64,000 bases of DNA, taken from NCBI RefSeq assembly GCF_003058225.1, contig NZ_QBUG01000006.1:310001-374000 (forward strand). Reading direction: 5' to 3'. A program made the position numbers and the translations under genes. Numbering within the stretch: the stretch's first letter is position 1; each line of letters opens with the position of its first letter. The notes under the pieces are model-generated. The model saw nothing but the letters and a program-made list of their open reading frames with translations. It did no database searches and had not been told where the DNA came from. The DNA is from Promicromonospora sp. AC04 (GTDB lineage Bacteria > Actinomycetota > Actinomycetes > Actinomycetales > Cellulomonadaceae). Positions 35,562 through 44,297 of the stretch are shown piece after piece.

Positions 35562-35580
35562 TTAGGTTTGCCTGACCTAA
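35562..35580 (-). promoter_or_regulatory. iron box (IdeR/DmdR site) before desA
   Basis: TTAGGTTTGCCTGACCTAA is a 19-bp near-palindrome matching the actinobacterial iron box TTAGGTTAGGCTAACCTAA at 16 of 19 positions. It lies 61 bp upstream of desA and predicts Fe2+-dependent repression. Confidence 0.88.
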
Positions 35581-35670
35581 CTTAATCGCTGGGTAGGCCC
35601 CGTCAAGCCACGGCGGCGATCAGGTGAGTGGCACCCGTCACTCCCGGCCCGCTCGAGGCTCGTCCCGGGC

Positions 35671-37056
35671 TCAGGCGAACAGCGACTGGCCGACCCAGCC
35701 GCCCGAGGCTGTGCCCGGCGGTACCGCGAACACGGCTGATCCGATGTGCCGGATGTACTCGTTGAGCGTGTCGGTGGCCAGGGACTTCTGCACGGTGACG
35801 AACCGGTCGGGGTCGCGCACGTAGGCGAGGAAGAACAGCCCGGCGTCCAGCCGGCCGAGCGGGTTGGTCCCGTCGACGTAGTTGTACCCGCGCCGCAGCA
35901 TGCGCACTCCCCCGTTCGTGGTCGGGTGCGCGAGCCGCACGTGCGAGGCCACGTCGATCACGGGTGCGCCGTCCCGCTCCGCGGCGAGGTCGGGCTCGGT
36001 GAACTCACCCCCACCGGACAGCGGCGCGCCGTGCGCCTTGTCGCGCCCGATAGTGGTGCCCTGTTCGGTCAGCGATGTGCGATCCCACGTCTCCAGCAGC
36101 ATCTCGATCTTGCGCGCCACGAGATAGGAGCCGCCCGCCAGCCAGGCGGGTCCGTCGGCGGCGTCCACCCACACGTGGTCGGCCAGGGCCGCGGCGTCGT
36201 CGGCCAGGATGTTGGCGGTGCCGTCCTTGAAGCCGAACAGGTTGCGCGGGGTGGCCTGGCCGCTCGTGGTGCGCGACGTCCGCCCGAAGCCCATCTGGGA
36301 CCACCGCACCGCGGCGCGGCCGAACGCGATCCGGCTGAGGTTCCGGACGGCGTGCACCGCCACCTGGGGGTCGTCGGCGCACACCTGCATGCACAGGTCG
36401 CCGTGCGACCACTCGGCGCGCAGCCGGTCACCGACGAAGGGCGGCAGCGCCGTCAGGCCGGGCGGACGCCGGTCCGCGAGCCCGAACCGGTCGGTGCCGT
36501 CCTTCTCGAACAGCGTCGGGCCGAACCCGAACGTGATCGTCAGGTTGGACGCGCTCAGGCCGATCGCCTCGCCGGTGTCGTCCGGCGGGGCGTCGGGCAG
36601 CCCGCCCACCGCGCCCGACGCGGACACGTCCAGGCCCTGGGTCAGCCGCGACGCGGCGTAGGACCATTCCTGCAGGAGCGCGACCAGCTCCTCGCGGGTG
36701 GTCCGCTCGGACAGGTCGAACGCCACGAAGTGCAGGTGGTCCTGCACGGCGGTGGTGATCCCCGCCTGATGCTGCCCGAAGAACGGGTGCGGCACGGCCT
36801 CGGTACGTCCGACGGGCAACGGCCCCTGGCCGGCCGCGGTCAGCCGTCCGGCGGCCGCGCCCGCGAGCCCAGCGGCTCCGGCCGTGCCGAGCGCGAGGCC
36901 CAGCACGGCCCGGCGCGAGACCGCGCCCCGCGCCCCGGGAGGCGCGGCGTCCGGGGCCGCGGCGTCGCCGTCGGGCAGGGGGTCAGGGCCCTGGGCGGTG
37001 GGCAGGGGTCCTTCCTGGCCGGCCTGGCCAGGTTCGGGGGGCACGACGGCGGTCAT
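35671..37056 (-). CDS. efeB: EfeB, Tat-exported DyP-type heme peroxidase
   Basis: A 461-aa DyP peroxidase of the EfeUOB system. A long N-tail precedes a twin-arginine signal, SRRAVLGLALGTAGAAGLAG near 47-66, so it is exported folded with heme. The heme-pocket motif is GFKDGTANI, with the catalytic Asp. The proximal His is in SHVRLAHPTTNGG. It oxidises ferrous iron or heme-linked substrates outside the membrane to feed EfeU. It starts 9 nt after the efeO stop and is the last gene of the operon. Confidence 0.94.
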   Translation of the reverse strand: MTAVVPPEPGQAGQEGPLPTAQGPDPLPDGDAAAPDAAPPGARGAVSRRAVLGLALGTAGAAGLAGAAAGRLTAAGQGPLPVGRTEAVPHPFFGQHQAGITTAVQDHLHFVAFDLSERTTREELVALLQEWSYAASRLTQGLDVSASGAVGGLPDAPPDDTGEAIGLSASNLTITFGFGPTLFEKDGTDRFGLADRRPPGLTALPPFVGDRLRAEWSHGDLCMQVCADDPQVAVHAVRNLSRIAFGRAAVRWSQMGFGRTSRTTSGQATPRNLFGFKDGTANILADDAAALADHVWVDAADGPAWLAGGSYLVARKIEMLLETWDRTSLTEQGTTIGRDKAHGAPLSGGGEFTEPDLAAERDGAPVIDVASHVRLAHPTTNGGVRMLRRGYNYVDGTNPLGRLDAGLFFLAYVRDPDRFVTVQKSLATDTLNEYIRHIGSAVFAVPPGTASGGWVGQSLFA

Positions 37057-37065
37057 GGCGCTCGC

Positions 37066-38295
37066 CTAGGCCAGGACGGTGCTCGTGAGCTGGGACAGCG
37101 GCTCGGCGAGCGTGTTGATGAGGTCTGCCAGGTCCTTCTTGTCCGCGTCGGTCAGGTCCGAGTAGGGGACGAAGCCGGACTCGAGGGAGCCGAAGTCGGC
37201 GAGGCGCTCCTCCAGGGCCGCGTAACCCTCGTCGATCTGCCCGGCGAGCTCCTCGCCCTCGGCGCCCTGCTTCACGGACAGGTCCCGGACCAGAGAGAAC
37301 GCCATCTTGGAACCCTCGACGTTCGCGGCGAAGTCGTACAGGTCCGTACCGGACCACCAGTCCTCCTCGCCGGTGATCTTGCCTGTCGCGACCTCGTCGA
37401 GCAGGGCGATGGAGCCGTTGCTGATCCAGTCGACGCCCTGGTCGTCGAGGTAGGTGGTGAAGTCGTCGGAGTGGACGAAGTCGTACAGCTCGGTCACGTC
37501 GTCGACCAGGAGGCCGCCGAGCTCGGCGCGCTGCTCGGTCGTGGAAGGCGTCCAGTCCTTGTAGGCGTCCGTCTCGCCGTCCGAGTTCAGCGCGCCCTGC
37601 TCGGGCTGCCACAGGTCCTTCTCGATGCGGTGGAAGCCAGTCCAGTCCAGGCCCTCGGCGACGGCGTCGACCTCGCGGTAGTCGATCCGCGGGTCGAGGT
37701 CGCCGAGCGCCTCGGCGACGGGCTCGATGCGCTCGTAGTAGGCGCGGACCTGCGGGAACGCCTCCTTGGCCGCCTCGTCCTCGCCCTCCGCGTACTGGGC
37801 AGCGAACTCCTCGGTGGCGGGCAGCAGCTGGGCGACCTGCTCCTTGACGAACGCGGCATACAGGTCGACGGCCTGCTGCTTGAGCTCCGCGTCGGGCCCG
37901 GCGAGCTCCACGCGCTCACCCGTCACGGTGAACGCGGCGTGACCGACGCCCTCGCCGACCATGCCCGGCTTGCAGACGGTCGAGTAGGTCCCGGGCTGAG
38001 CGGTGACGGTCAGGGTGCGGGACGCGCCAGGGGCGATGTTCTCGACCTCGCCGACGATCTGCAGGCCGTCGGCGGCCAGGAGGTAGAACTCGGTGACCTG
38101 GTCGCCGGTGTTGCTCACGTCGAACGCGAGCGTCCCGCTGGCCGCCTCTCCCGCGCTCACGTCGCACGCCGACGCGCTGGAGGTGACGGTGATGGCGCCG
38201 TCGGCCGCCGGCTCGTTGGGGACGCACGCGGTGAGGCCGACCACGACGGCAATGCTCCCGCCAAGGCCGAGGACCGCACGGTAAGGGCTGGTCAT
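37066..38295 (-). CDS. efeO: EfeO, iron-binding lipoprotein
   Basis: A 409-aa extracytoplasmic protein with a lipoprotein signal ending GLTAC near residue 24. Residues 35-125 form the cupredoxin-like domain (ITVTSSASACDVSAGEA, GTYSTVCKPGM). The C-terminal M75/imelysin-type domain carries DWTGFHRIEKDLW, the HxxE metal motif. The ATG at 38295 overlaps the efeU stop (ATGA). It binds iron and hands it to EfeU. The frame extends upstream opposite efeU, but that part is shadow sequence. Confidence 0.94.
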   Translation of the reverse strand: MTSPYRAVLGLGGSIAVVVGLTACVPNEPAADGAITVTSSASACDVSAGEAASGTLAFDVSNTGDQVTEFYLLAADGLQIVGEVENIAPGASRTLTVTAQPGTYSTVCKPGMVGEGVGHAAFTVTGERVELAGPDAELKQQAVDLYAAFVKEQVAQLLPATEEFAAQYAEGEDEAAKEAFPQVRAYYERIEPVAEALGDLDPRIDYREVDAVAEGLDWTGFHRIEKDLWQPEQGALNSDGETDAYKDWTPSTTEQRAELGGLLVDDVTELYDFVHSDDFTTYLDDQGVDWISNGSIALLDEVATGKITGEEDWWSGTDLYDFAANVEGSKMAFSLVRDLSVKQGAEGEELAGQIDEGYAALEERLADFGSLESGFVPYSDLTDADKKDLADLINTLAEPLSQLTSTVLA

Positions 38296-39206
38296 GATGC
38301 TCCTTCGACGGCCGGTGCCTGCGCCCGCGCCGGATTGGGCCGCGCGAAGGCGCGGCGGACGAACAGGGTGCCGACGACGGCGATGTAGGCGGCCCACACG
38401 ATGACCTCGATCCAGGTCATGTCCGGGGAGAACCCGACAGTGCCCTTGAGCAGGACGCCGAGCACGCCGTTCGGGGCGATCACGTCGGAGAGCTGGAAGG
38501 CCCAGCCGAACGGGAAGGCCGCGAGGCCCGCGGCGACCGCGCCGGTGGCGGGGTCGATCGGAGCTGCCGCGGTGAAGGGTCCCGGAACGAGCCCGGCCTC
38601 CTGCAGGTCGTGGAAGCCGTAGGCCAGAACGCCGGCCGCGACCAGGACGAGCGCGGCGCCGGTCCACCGGAAGAACACGGCGAGGTTGATCCGCACCATG
38701 CCGCGGTAGATCAGCCAGCCGAGCCCGACCGCACAGAGCAGTCCGGCCAGGGCGCCGACTACGGCCTCCGGTCCCGCACCGAACGAGCGGACCGTGGACC
38801 ACAGGAAGAGCGTGGTCTCGATGCCCTCCCGCCCGACGGACAGGAAGCCGACGCCCACCAGGCCCCAGGCCGACCGCCGCACCGCGCGATCCACACCGGC
38901 CTGCAGCTCGTGGCTCAGGCCACGCGCCGCGCCGAGCATCCAGAACACCATCCAGGTGACCAGGGCGACGGTGACGATCGAGAGGATTCCCCCGATCGCC
39001 TCCTGCGCCTGAAAGCTCAGCCCGTAGGCGCCGAACGTGAGGACCGCGCCCAGGACGAGAGAGCCGCCGGCGGCGATGGCGACGCCCAGCCACAGGCGTG
39101 GCAGAACCTCGGCACGATCGGTGCGGCGCAGATAGGCAACGAGGATGCCGACGACGAGCGCGGCCTCCAGGCCCTCGCGCAGGCCGATGAGGAACGTGGC
39201 AACCAC
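38292..39206 (-). CDS. efeU: EfeU, FTR1-family iron permease
   Basis: A 304-aa seven-helix permease. The two FTR1 iron-binding signatures are present: LREGLEAALVVG near residues 9-20 and GREGIETTLFLW near 106-117. The length is normal. It imports ferric iron made by the EfeB/EfeO steps. It is the first gene of efeUOB and is preceded by an iron box, so iron repression is expected. Confidence 0.95.
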   Translation of the reverse strand: MVATFLIGLREGLEAALVVGILVAYLRRTDRAEVLPRLWLGVAIAAGGSLVLGAVLTFGAYGLSFQAQEAIGGILSIVTVALVTWMVFWMLGAARGLSHELQAGVDRAVRRSAWGLVGVGFLSVGREGIETTLFLWSTVRSFGAGPEAVVGALAGLLCAVGLGWLIYRGMVRINLAVFFRWTGAALVLVAAGVLAYGFHDLQEAGLVPGPFTAAAPIDPATGAVAAGLAAFPFGWAFQLSDVIAPNGVLGVLLKGTVGFSPDMTWIEVIVWAAYIAVVGTLFVRRAFARPNPARAQAPAVEGAS

Positions 39207-39530
39207 GGCTGTCCTTCCGGGGAACAGGCATCGGGCGGCCGGAGTGGTCGTACCTGAGGCATGCCTAACCTAACCCGCAGAAGATAATGCCCGACCCCGT
39301 CGTCTGACAAGCGGCGGATGCCAGGACGTGGCTCTCGTCACGTTTGCCCCACCCTAGAAGCTGTGGGCGCGGCACCTGCCAGTGTCACGACAGCCTGGAA
39401 AGCACATCACCACGCTCCTCGCCACGCAGCACCGTTGCCGCGCCGCGGGAGCCCGCAAGAGCAGGCCCGCACGGCACACATGACGGGTGTGGGACCGCCC
39501 CGGCCCCCACGTTCAGCATGGAGGACCACG
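39207..39530. other. 324-bp divergent intergenic region between efeU and a hypothetical gene
   Basis: The efeU side carries the iron box at 39255-39273. The other side has GGAGG before the ATG at 39531. In between I see no credible gene; the open frame leading into the next gene is His/Arg/Pro-rich without a start signal. Confidence 0.6.
39255..39273 (-). promoter_or_regulatory. iron box (IdeR/DmdR site) before efeU
   Basis: TGAGGCATGCCTAACCTAA matches the 19-bp iron box with a strong right half (CCTAACCTAA) and a weaker left half. It lies 48 bp upstream of the efeU start and predicts iron-dependent repression of efeUOB. Confidence 0.75.
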
Positions 39531-40841
39531 ATGGACACCAACGAGAACGGCGACCCCGGCGTGCAGGGCCAGGACGAGGCGTTCGAGCTGCCTGCCGCCG
39601 CGCGGCGTACCCGGCGTCGGACCGGATGGATCGGTGCGGCCGCCGCGGTGGCCCTCGTCGCCGTCGGGGGCGGCGGGTACCTGGCGGGCGCCGCGGGGGC
39701 CGGCGGCCCCGACGGCATGGGCAAGAGCACGGCCGAGGCGCCGATCGTGCTGGACGCCCCGGTCGGTGCGGCGGACTCGCGCGGCGCCGAGCCGGCGCCC
39801 GGACCGATGGCGGCAACGGACACGGGTATCGCGCCCGAGAGTGCCGACCAGAAGTCGTCGTACCCGTACGACTTCTGGGGCCGCACCGTGTTCCACGCGG
39901 GTGCAGGCCTGTCGACGTCGGGCTCGGAGGCCGAGGCGTTCGGCCTCGACCCCGCCGGAGTCCTGTCGGCCGAGACGGCGCGCCGTGTCGGCGACACGCT
40001 CGGTGCCTCCGGGGAGCCGCGCCACGAGGGCGGTTCCTGGGTGGTCGGCCCGGTCGACGGCAGCGGCCCGACGGTCCACCTCTACGCGGACGGCTCGGGA
40101 AGCTTCGACTTCTACGACCCGGCGCGCGACCCATGGTCCTGCCCGTTCCCGGACAAGGCCGAGCCGGGTACGACCGGCGAGGGCGGCACCGACAGCCCGG
40201 AGATCCTCCCGGCCCCGGACTGCCCGACCGTCACTCCCGACGCGGCCCCGGCCATGGGCGACGCCGTCGCCGCGCTGCGGGACGTGATGGACCGCCTCGG
40301 CGTCGACCCCGCGGGCTTCGAGCTGGAGGCGGGCGAGTCGTACGAAGGCGACCCGTGGCGCTACGTCACGGCGTGGCAGGTGGTCGAGGGGCAGCGCACG
40401 GGGCTGTCGTGGAGCGCGTCGGTATCGCCGTCCGGCATCGCGAACCTGTACGGCTTCCTCGCGGAGACGATCTCGCTCGGCCAGTACCCGGTGGTGAGCG
40501 AGGCCGAGGCCGTGGAGCGCCTGGGTGACCCGCGGTTCGGCGCCTCGGGCGGCATGATCGCGCAGGCGGCGGACGCCCGCGCCGCGCAGGAGGGTGACAC
40601 GGCCAGCAGCGAGATGATGCCCGCCCCGAACCCGACGGTGCCCCCCGCCCCGACCCCGGGCGCCCAGCTCGCCTGGCCGGTGACTGACGTGACGATCACG
40701 TCGGGCCGTCTCGGTGTGGCGCAGCAGTACATGCCGGACGGCGCGGTGCTGCTGCTCCCGGCCTATGAGCTCCGGGACACCGACGGCAACGTCTGGCCGG
40801 TCCTTGCGGTCACCGAGGACGTGCTCGACTTCACACCCTGA
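39531..40841 (+). CDS. single-pass membrane protein of unknown function
   Basis: A 436-aa protein with a cytoplasmic N-terminus (about 34 residues, ending ARRTRRRTG), one membrane helix near 34-54 and a large acidic exterior domain. The layout resembles anti-sigma or regulator proteins encoded after an ECF sigma gene, but no sigma gene is next to it. The exterior region has repeated YGFLAETISLGQYPV-like and Pro-rich stretches and no motif I recognise. The ATG at 39531 follows GGAGG at ideal spacing. Confidence 0.75.
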   Translation: MDTNENGDPGVQGQDEAFELPAAARRTRRRTGWIGAAAAVALVAVGGGGYLAGAAGAGGPDGMGKSTAEAPIVLDAPVGAADSRGAEPAPGPMAATDTGIAPESADQKSSYPYDFWGRTVFHAGAGLSTSGSEAEAFGLDPAGVLSAETARRVGDTLGASGEPRHEGGSWVVGPVDGSGPTVHLYADGSGSFDFYDPARDPWSCPFPDKAEPGTTGEGGTDSPEILPAPDCPTVTPDAAPAMGDAVAALRDVMDRLGVDPAGFELEAGESYEGDPWRYVTAWQVVEGQRTGLSWSASVSPSGIANLYGFLAETISLGQYPVVSEAEAVERLGDPRFGASGGMIAQAADARAAQEGDTASSEMMPAPNPTVPPAPTPGAQLAWPVTDVTITSGRLGVAQQYMPDGAVLLLPAYELRDTDGNVWPVLAVTEDVLDFTP

Positions 40842-40934
40842 TCAGCGGCCTGCGGCCATGAACATCCACACCGGCGAAACGCCGCGCGCGCTCAGATAGT
40901 CGACCTAGAACGGGCAGAGCAGTACGTTTCGCCT

Positions 40935-41759
40935 ATGAGCAGTGACAGCGACGCGCCTCGGACCGAGGCCGGCGAGAACTCTGAGCGGATGGACCGCCTG
41001 CGGGCTCTGCTGACCAAGCCCATCAAGATCCCGGAGTCCGCGTCGAGCGACACCGAGGACGCCGACTACGCCGCACCGGTGGCAGCCGCCGCGGCGCCCA
41101 AGGGGGCCAAGACACCGATGACACCCGAGGCAACGCCGCCCAAGGGCGGCGCCAAGGTCCCCGTCGAGACGCCGCCCGCGGTCAAGGCGGCGGCCGAGGC
41201 GCTCGACCGCCTGAGCGACGAGGAGAAGGACGCCGTCGTCGAGGGCGCCGGGTCCGGCAAGCGCAGCAAGTCGCGGCGGACCTGGGCCGACGCCTACCTC
41301 GCCAAGCCGGACAAGCCCCTGACCCCCGAGGAGGTCCGCGCCGAGCTGACGGTCGCCCTGAAGGAGCAGGGGGCGGAGTTCCGGGAGCTCGCCGCCAAGC
41401 AGGGCACCGCACAGGAGAAGGCGCTCGAGCAGGCCCTCGAGGGCGCACGCGAGACGACGTCGGCCGAGCTGACCGCTGCCGTCGAGCAGGCTGTGGCCTC
41501 AGCCCGCGAGGAGGCGGCCCGGCTCCAGGGCCGGATCGACGAGCTCGCCTCGACCGCCGACACGCTCCGCACCGACCTCGATGCGGCGCGCGCCGTCGCC
41601 GACGCGGCTCGGGCAGCGGTGGACTCGGCCACGACGGCGGCTTCCGCGGCCCGCGAGACGGCGGACGCCGCCACCAAGAAGGCGGCCACCGCCACCACGT
41701 TCGCCTGGGTCGGCATCGTGCTGGCCCTGGTCGCCGCCGTGGTCGCGGTGGTGATGTAG
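40935..41759 (+). CDS. Ala-rich coiled-coil protein with C-terminal membrane anchor
   Basis: A 274-aa protein. Residues 1-125 are acidic and low-complexity. Residues 135-245 are a long heptad-like helix (ELTAAVEQAVASAREEAARL, RTDLDAARAVADAARAAVDS). Residues 253-273 form the only membrane segment, AWVGIVLALVAAVVAVVM, at the extreme C-terminus with two or fewer residues after it. This is a tail-anchor layout. It is similar in plan to the 43450 gene. The function is unknown; the shape suggests a cell-envelope or chromosome-tether scaffold. Confidence 0.75.
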   Translation: MSSDSDAPRTEAGENSERMDRLRALLTKPIKIPESASSDTEDADYAAPVAAAAAPKGAKTPMTPEATPPKGGAKVPVETPPAVKAAAEALDRLSDEEKDAVVEGAGSGKRSKSRRTWADAYLAKPDKPLTPEEVRAELTVALKEQGAEFRELAAKQGTAQEKALEQALEGARETTSAELTAAVEQAVASAREEAARLQGRIDELASTADTLRTDLDAARAVADAARAAVDSATTAASAARETADAATKKAATATTFAWVGIVLALVAAVVAVVM

Positions 41760-41760
41760 C

Positions 41761-41997
41761 TCACCGCGGATCGTCGAGGTCGGCACCGGCGCGCAGCACG
41801 AAGCGCCGGTGCCGGGGCCGGCGTCCCTCGTCCCGGTGCCCGCCGTAGTACACGGGTGACTCCCTGACCGGCGCGTACGTGACCCGGGGGCCGGTGAACA
41901 GCTCGTCGAGCAGCGTTGCCAGCGCCACGTCGACCGACGACTCCACTGCGTGCGCGCTCGGCCGGCCGAGCGCCTGACCTTCCGTTGGTTCGTACAT
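41761..41997 (-). CDS. small hypothetical protein
   Basis: A 78-aa protein beginning MYEPTEGQALGRPSAHAVES and ending RFVLRAGADLDDPR. The N-terminal half predicts helix and the C-terminal half is basic. There is no membrane segment and no family I recognise. It is convergent with the coiled-coil gene, one base from its stop, and divergent from the hydrolase gene. Codon use is like that of its neighbours, but no strong ribosome site precedes the ATG. Confidence 0.5.
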   Translation of the reverse strand: MYEPTEGQALGRPSAHAVESSVDVALATLLDELFTGPRVTYAPVRESPVYYGGHRDEGRRPRHRRFVLRAGADLDDPR

Positions 41998-42079
41998 GTG
42001 TTCGAGTCTACCCGTCGCCCGGACTGGAGTCCACCGAATGCGTTGGCCACTGCTGCGCCGCCACGGCTACCGTCGGCGG

Positions 42080-42835
42080 ATGATCCTCAGCCACGACACC
42101 ACGGGTTCCGGCCCGGCCGTCCTGCTCCTGCACGCCGGCGTCGCCGACTCCCGCATGTGGGGCCCCCAACGCGCTCCCCTCGCCCAGCAGCACCGCGTCA
42201 TCCGGTGCGACCTGCGCGGCTACGGCGACACGCCGCTCACCAGCGAGACGTTCGACAACGCGGGCGACGTGCACGCGCTGCTCGGCTCGCTGGGCGAGCG
42301 TCAGGTGGCGATCGTCGGGGCGTCGTCGGGCGGCAACGTCGCCCTCCAGATCGCCTCGCAGTGGCCGGAGCTCGTGTCCCACCTCGTGCTGCTGAACTCG
42401 GCCTTCGCGCTGCCCGCCACCCGCTCCCTGCAGCGGTTCGCCCGCCGCGAGGACGCGCTCCTGGAGGCCGGCGACATCGAGGGCGCCACCGAGCTCAACG
42501 TCGCCACCTGGCTCGGGCCCGACGCCGACGACGAGGCCCGCGAGCTGGTGCGCACCATGCAGCGCCACGCCTTCCAGGTCCAGCTCGGCGCCGGGGAGGA
42601 CATCCACCAGGAGGCCGGCCCCGAGATCGACCTCGAGGCGATCACCGCACGCACCCTGATCGTCTCCGGCGGCCAGGACCTCGACCACTTCCGCGCGGTG
42701 GCCAACCACCTGGCCGGGCGCATCCCCGGCGCCAAGCACACGCAGCTCGGCTGGGCCGGCCACCTGCCGAACCTGGAGCGCCCCGACGAGGTGACGGCGC
42801 TCGTCACGGAGTTCCTGGCCGAGTTCCCGGGCTGA
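42080..42835 (+). CDS. alpha/beta hydrolase
   Basis: A 251-aa single-domain alpha/beta hydrolase. The oxyanion strand is VLLLHAGVADSRMW near 15-28. The nucleophile elbow is GASSGG with Ser near 93. The acid is probably in LIVSGGQDLDH, and the His is in LGWAGHLPNLERP near 227-239. The length is typical of the esterase/haloperoxidase-like group. The substrate is unknown. The ATG at 42080 is preferred over upstream codons that cover the start region of the divergent small gene. Confidence 0.88.
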   Translation: MILSHDTTGSGPAVLLLHAGVADSRMWGPQRAPLAQQHRVIRCDLRGYGDTPLTSETFDNAGDVHALLGSLGERQVAIVGASSGGNVALQIASQWPELVSHLVLLNSAFALPATRSLQRFARREDALLEAGDIEGATELNVATWLGPDADDEARELVRTMQRHAFQVQLGAGEDIHQEAGPEIDLEAITARTLIVSGGQDLDHFRAVANHLAGRIPGAKHTQLGWAGHLPNLERPDEVTALVTEFLAEFPG

Positions 42836-42858
42836 GCTCCCGAGCTGAGCCGCCCCGG

Positions 42859-43395
42859 CTAGCCGGCCTGCGCCGTCGCCAGGTACCCGCGCGTCACACG
42901 GTCCTGGACCCGGTGGGCGATGCGCGGCAGGATCCGGGAGCCCCAGAAGTCGTGCCGGGCCACGGCGTGAACCTCGAAGACGAGGCCCGACGAGACGCCG
43001 TCGTCGCGCAGCACGCGGAAGGTCTCGACGCCCGTCTCCGGGTGGTGCGGCAGGGTCGCGTAGGTGAAGCCTGCGGCGTCGGGCCCCCGGACGACGTCGA
43101 CCACCCGGCACGGGGCCGCGAACCAGAACGGGCCGACCCGCACGCCCTGCACCACGGTCACACCCACCTCCGCGGGCCCGCTCGGGGCGATGACCAGCCC
43201 GGCGCCGCGGTGGATGGCCCAGCCGAACAGCGCGTCGGCGGTCGCCTCGAACGACGCGCCGGGGCCGAGCGTGACGCGCTCCCGCAGCACGCGGCTGCCC
43301 GGCGGGGGCGCGTCCAGCCAGCCGAGGTCCGCCGTCGGGCGCTCGGCGGCGGAACGCTGGAGCACCCGCGCGAGATCAGGCCTGGTCAGCTGCAC
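42859..43395 (-). CDS. DUF1990 family protein
   Basis: A 178-aa protein with features of DUF1990. The N-terminal lipid-binding-like strands include RVLRERVTLGPGASF. Then come LFGWAIHRGAGLVI, GVRVGPFWFAAPCRVVDV, YATLPHHPETGVETFRVL (the usual HPexGEE/F-like motif) and ARHDFWGSRILPRIAHRVQD. Family members are small START-like proteins of unknown ligand. The start is taken as GTG at 43395; the frame remains open far upstream but is shadow of the 43450 gene. Confidence 0.8.
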   Translation of the reverse strand: MQLTRPDLARVLQRSAAERPTADLGWLDAPPPGSRVLRERVTLGPGASFEATADALFGWAIHRGAGLVIAPSGPAEVGVTVVQGVRVGPFWFAAPCRVVDVVRGPDAAGFTYATLPHHPETGVETFRVLRDDGVSSGLVFEVHAVARHDFWGSRILPRIAHRVQDRVTRGYLATAQAG

Positions 43396-43449
43396 AGCCA
43401 AACGGTACCTGCCGCCGGGCGTGGGCCCACCCGTGTACCTTTCACATCC

Positions 43450-44034
43450 ATGGCGACCGAACACGACGCCCCGATCCAGCCCGGCGGCGTCCCCCGGCAT
43501 GCCTCCGCCAAGGAGCGCAGGGCCCGGGGGCTCAAGCCCTTCCTGTCCGACCTCAAGGCCGAGGTGCAGAACCAGCTCTCCCGCGCCGAGGCCCCGGTCC
43601 GGCCCGAGGACATTTCCGCGGACACGTCCGGGCAGGTGACCCAGGTGGTCCAGCCGGCGGCCCAGGCGCAGCAGGCTCAGCAGATCGAGGCCGCCCCCGC
43701 CCGACACCCGCGGCAGACCGACAACGGTGCGGCGCTCGCCCAGGCCGCGCTGGCGACGGCCGACCACGCGGGTGCCGAGGCCGCGGCCGCGCGGGCCGAC
43801 GCCGCGGCGGCCCGCACCGAGGCGGCCGCCGCCCAGGCCACCGCGGCCAGGGCCGACTCCCAGCTGCAGGCCGCCCGCGCGGAGATCGAGGCCGCCCACA
43901 AGGAGTTCGAGACCCTCCGGACGCAATTCGACGCCGCCCAGGAGCGCACCAGGCAGCACATCCTGATCGCCTGGATCGGCGCGGGCGCCGGGGTGCTGCT
44001 CGCGGTCGTCGCGCTGGTCCTCGGCTTCCTCTGA
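43450..44034 (+). CDS. Ala-rich helical protein with C-terminal membrane anchor
   Basis: A 194-aa protein. A basic patch (ASAKERRARGLKPFLSDLKA) at 18-38 precedes a Gln/Ala linker and a long Ala-rich helix (AEAAAARADAAAARTEAAAA, then AEIEAAHKEFETLRTQFDAA). The final 21 residues form a membrane helix ending GFL. It has the same plan as the 40935 protein 1.7 kb upstream and may be a diverged paralog. The IS110 element appears to have inserted right at its stop codon. The function is unknown. Confidence 0.78.
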   Translation: MATEHDAPIQPGGVPRHASAKERRARGLKPFLSDLKAEVQNQLSRAEAPVRPEDISADTSGQVTQVVQPAAQAQQAQQIEAAPARHPRQTDNGAALAQAALATADHAGAEAAAARADAAAARTEAAAAQATAARADSQLQAARAEIEAAHKEFETLRTQFDAAQERTRQHILIAWIGAGAGVLLAVVALVLGFL

Positions 44035-44080
44035 CTGTGAGGATCGCTTTCGCAGCCTGAGAGTGCTGGGGCTGTGGGCT

Positions 44081-44221
44081 GGTGGCCGCGTGTGTGACCC
44101 ATCCTCTGACTGGCCTCGTGCCTTTGGCGGGACTTGTCCACACACGGTCACCGGCCCCGGCCCGGTCGGAGCAGCTGGCCTGATCAGGAGCTTGACCGCC
44201 TGGCGTTAGCGGCGCCAGGCG
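44081..44221 (+). ncRNA. candidate IS110 bridge RNA region
   Basis: Upstream of the transposase lie a stem CGTGTGTG (44089-44096) / CACACACG (44139-44146) with an outer GGTG / CACC pair, a CCTGATCAGG palindrome near 44179-44188, and a perfect 9-bp hairpin (44197-44205 / 44213-44221). The 42-nt loop of the first stem contains TCCTCTGACTG, identical to the flank at 44027-44037. A target-specifying loop is expected in the bridge RNA of this group. Confidence 0.35.
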
Positions 44222-44297
44222 TGTCCCGTCACAGTCCTGCCGTGTTCTCCGCCCCGGACCGGAACCCTCGCGTCCCGTCCCAGGCAGGAGAGAACGC

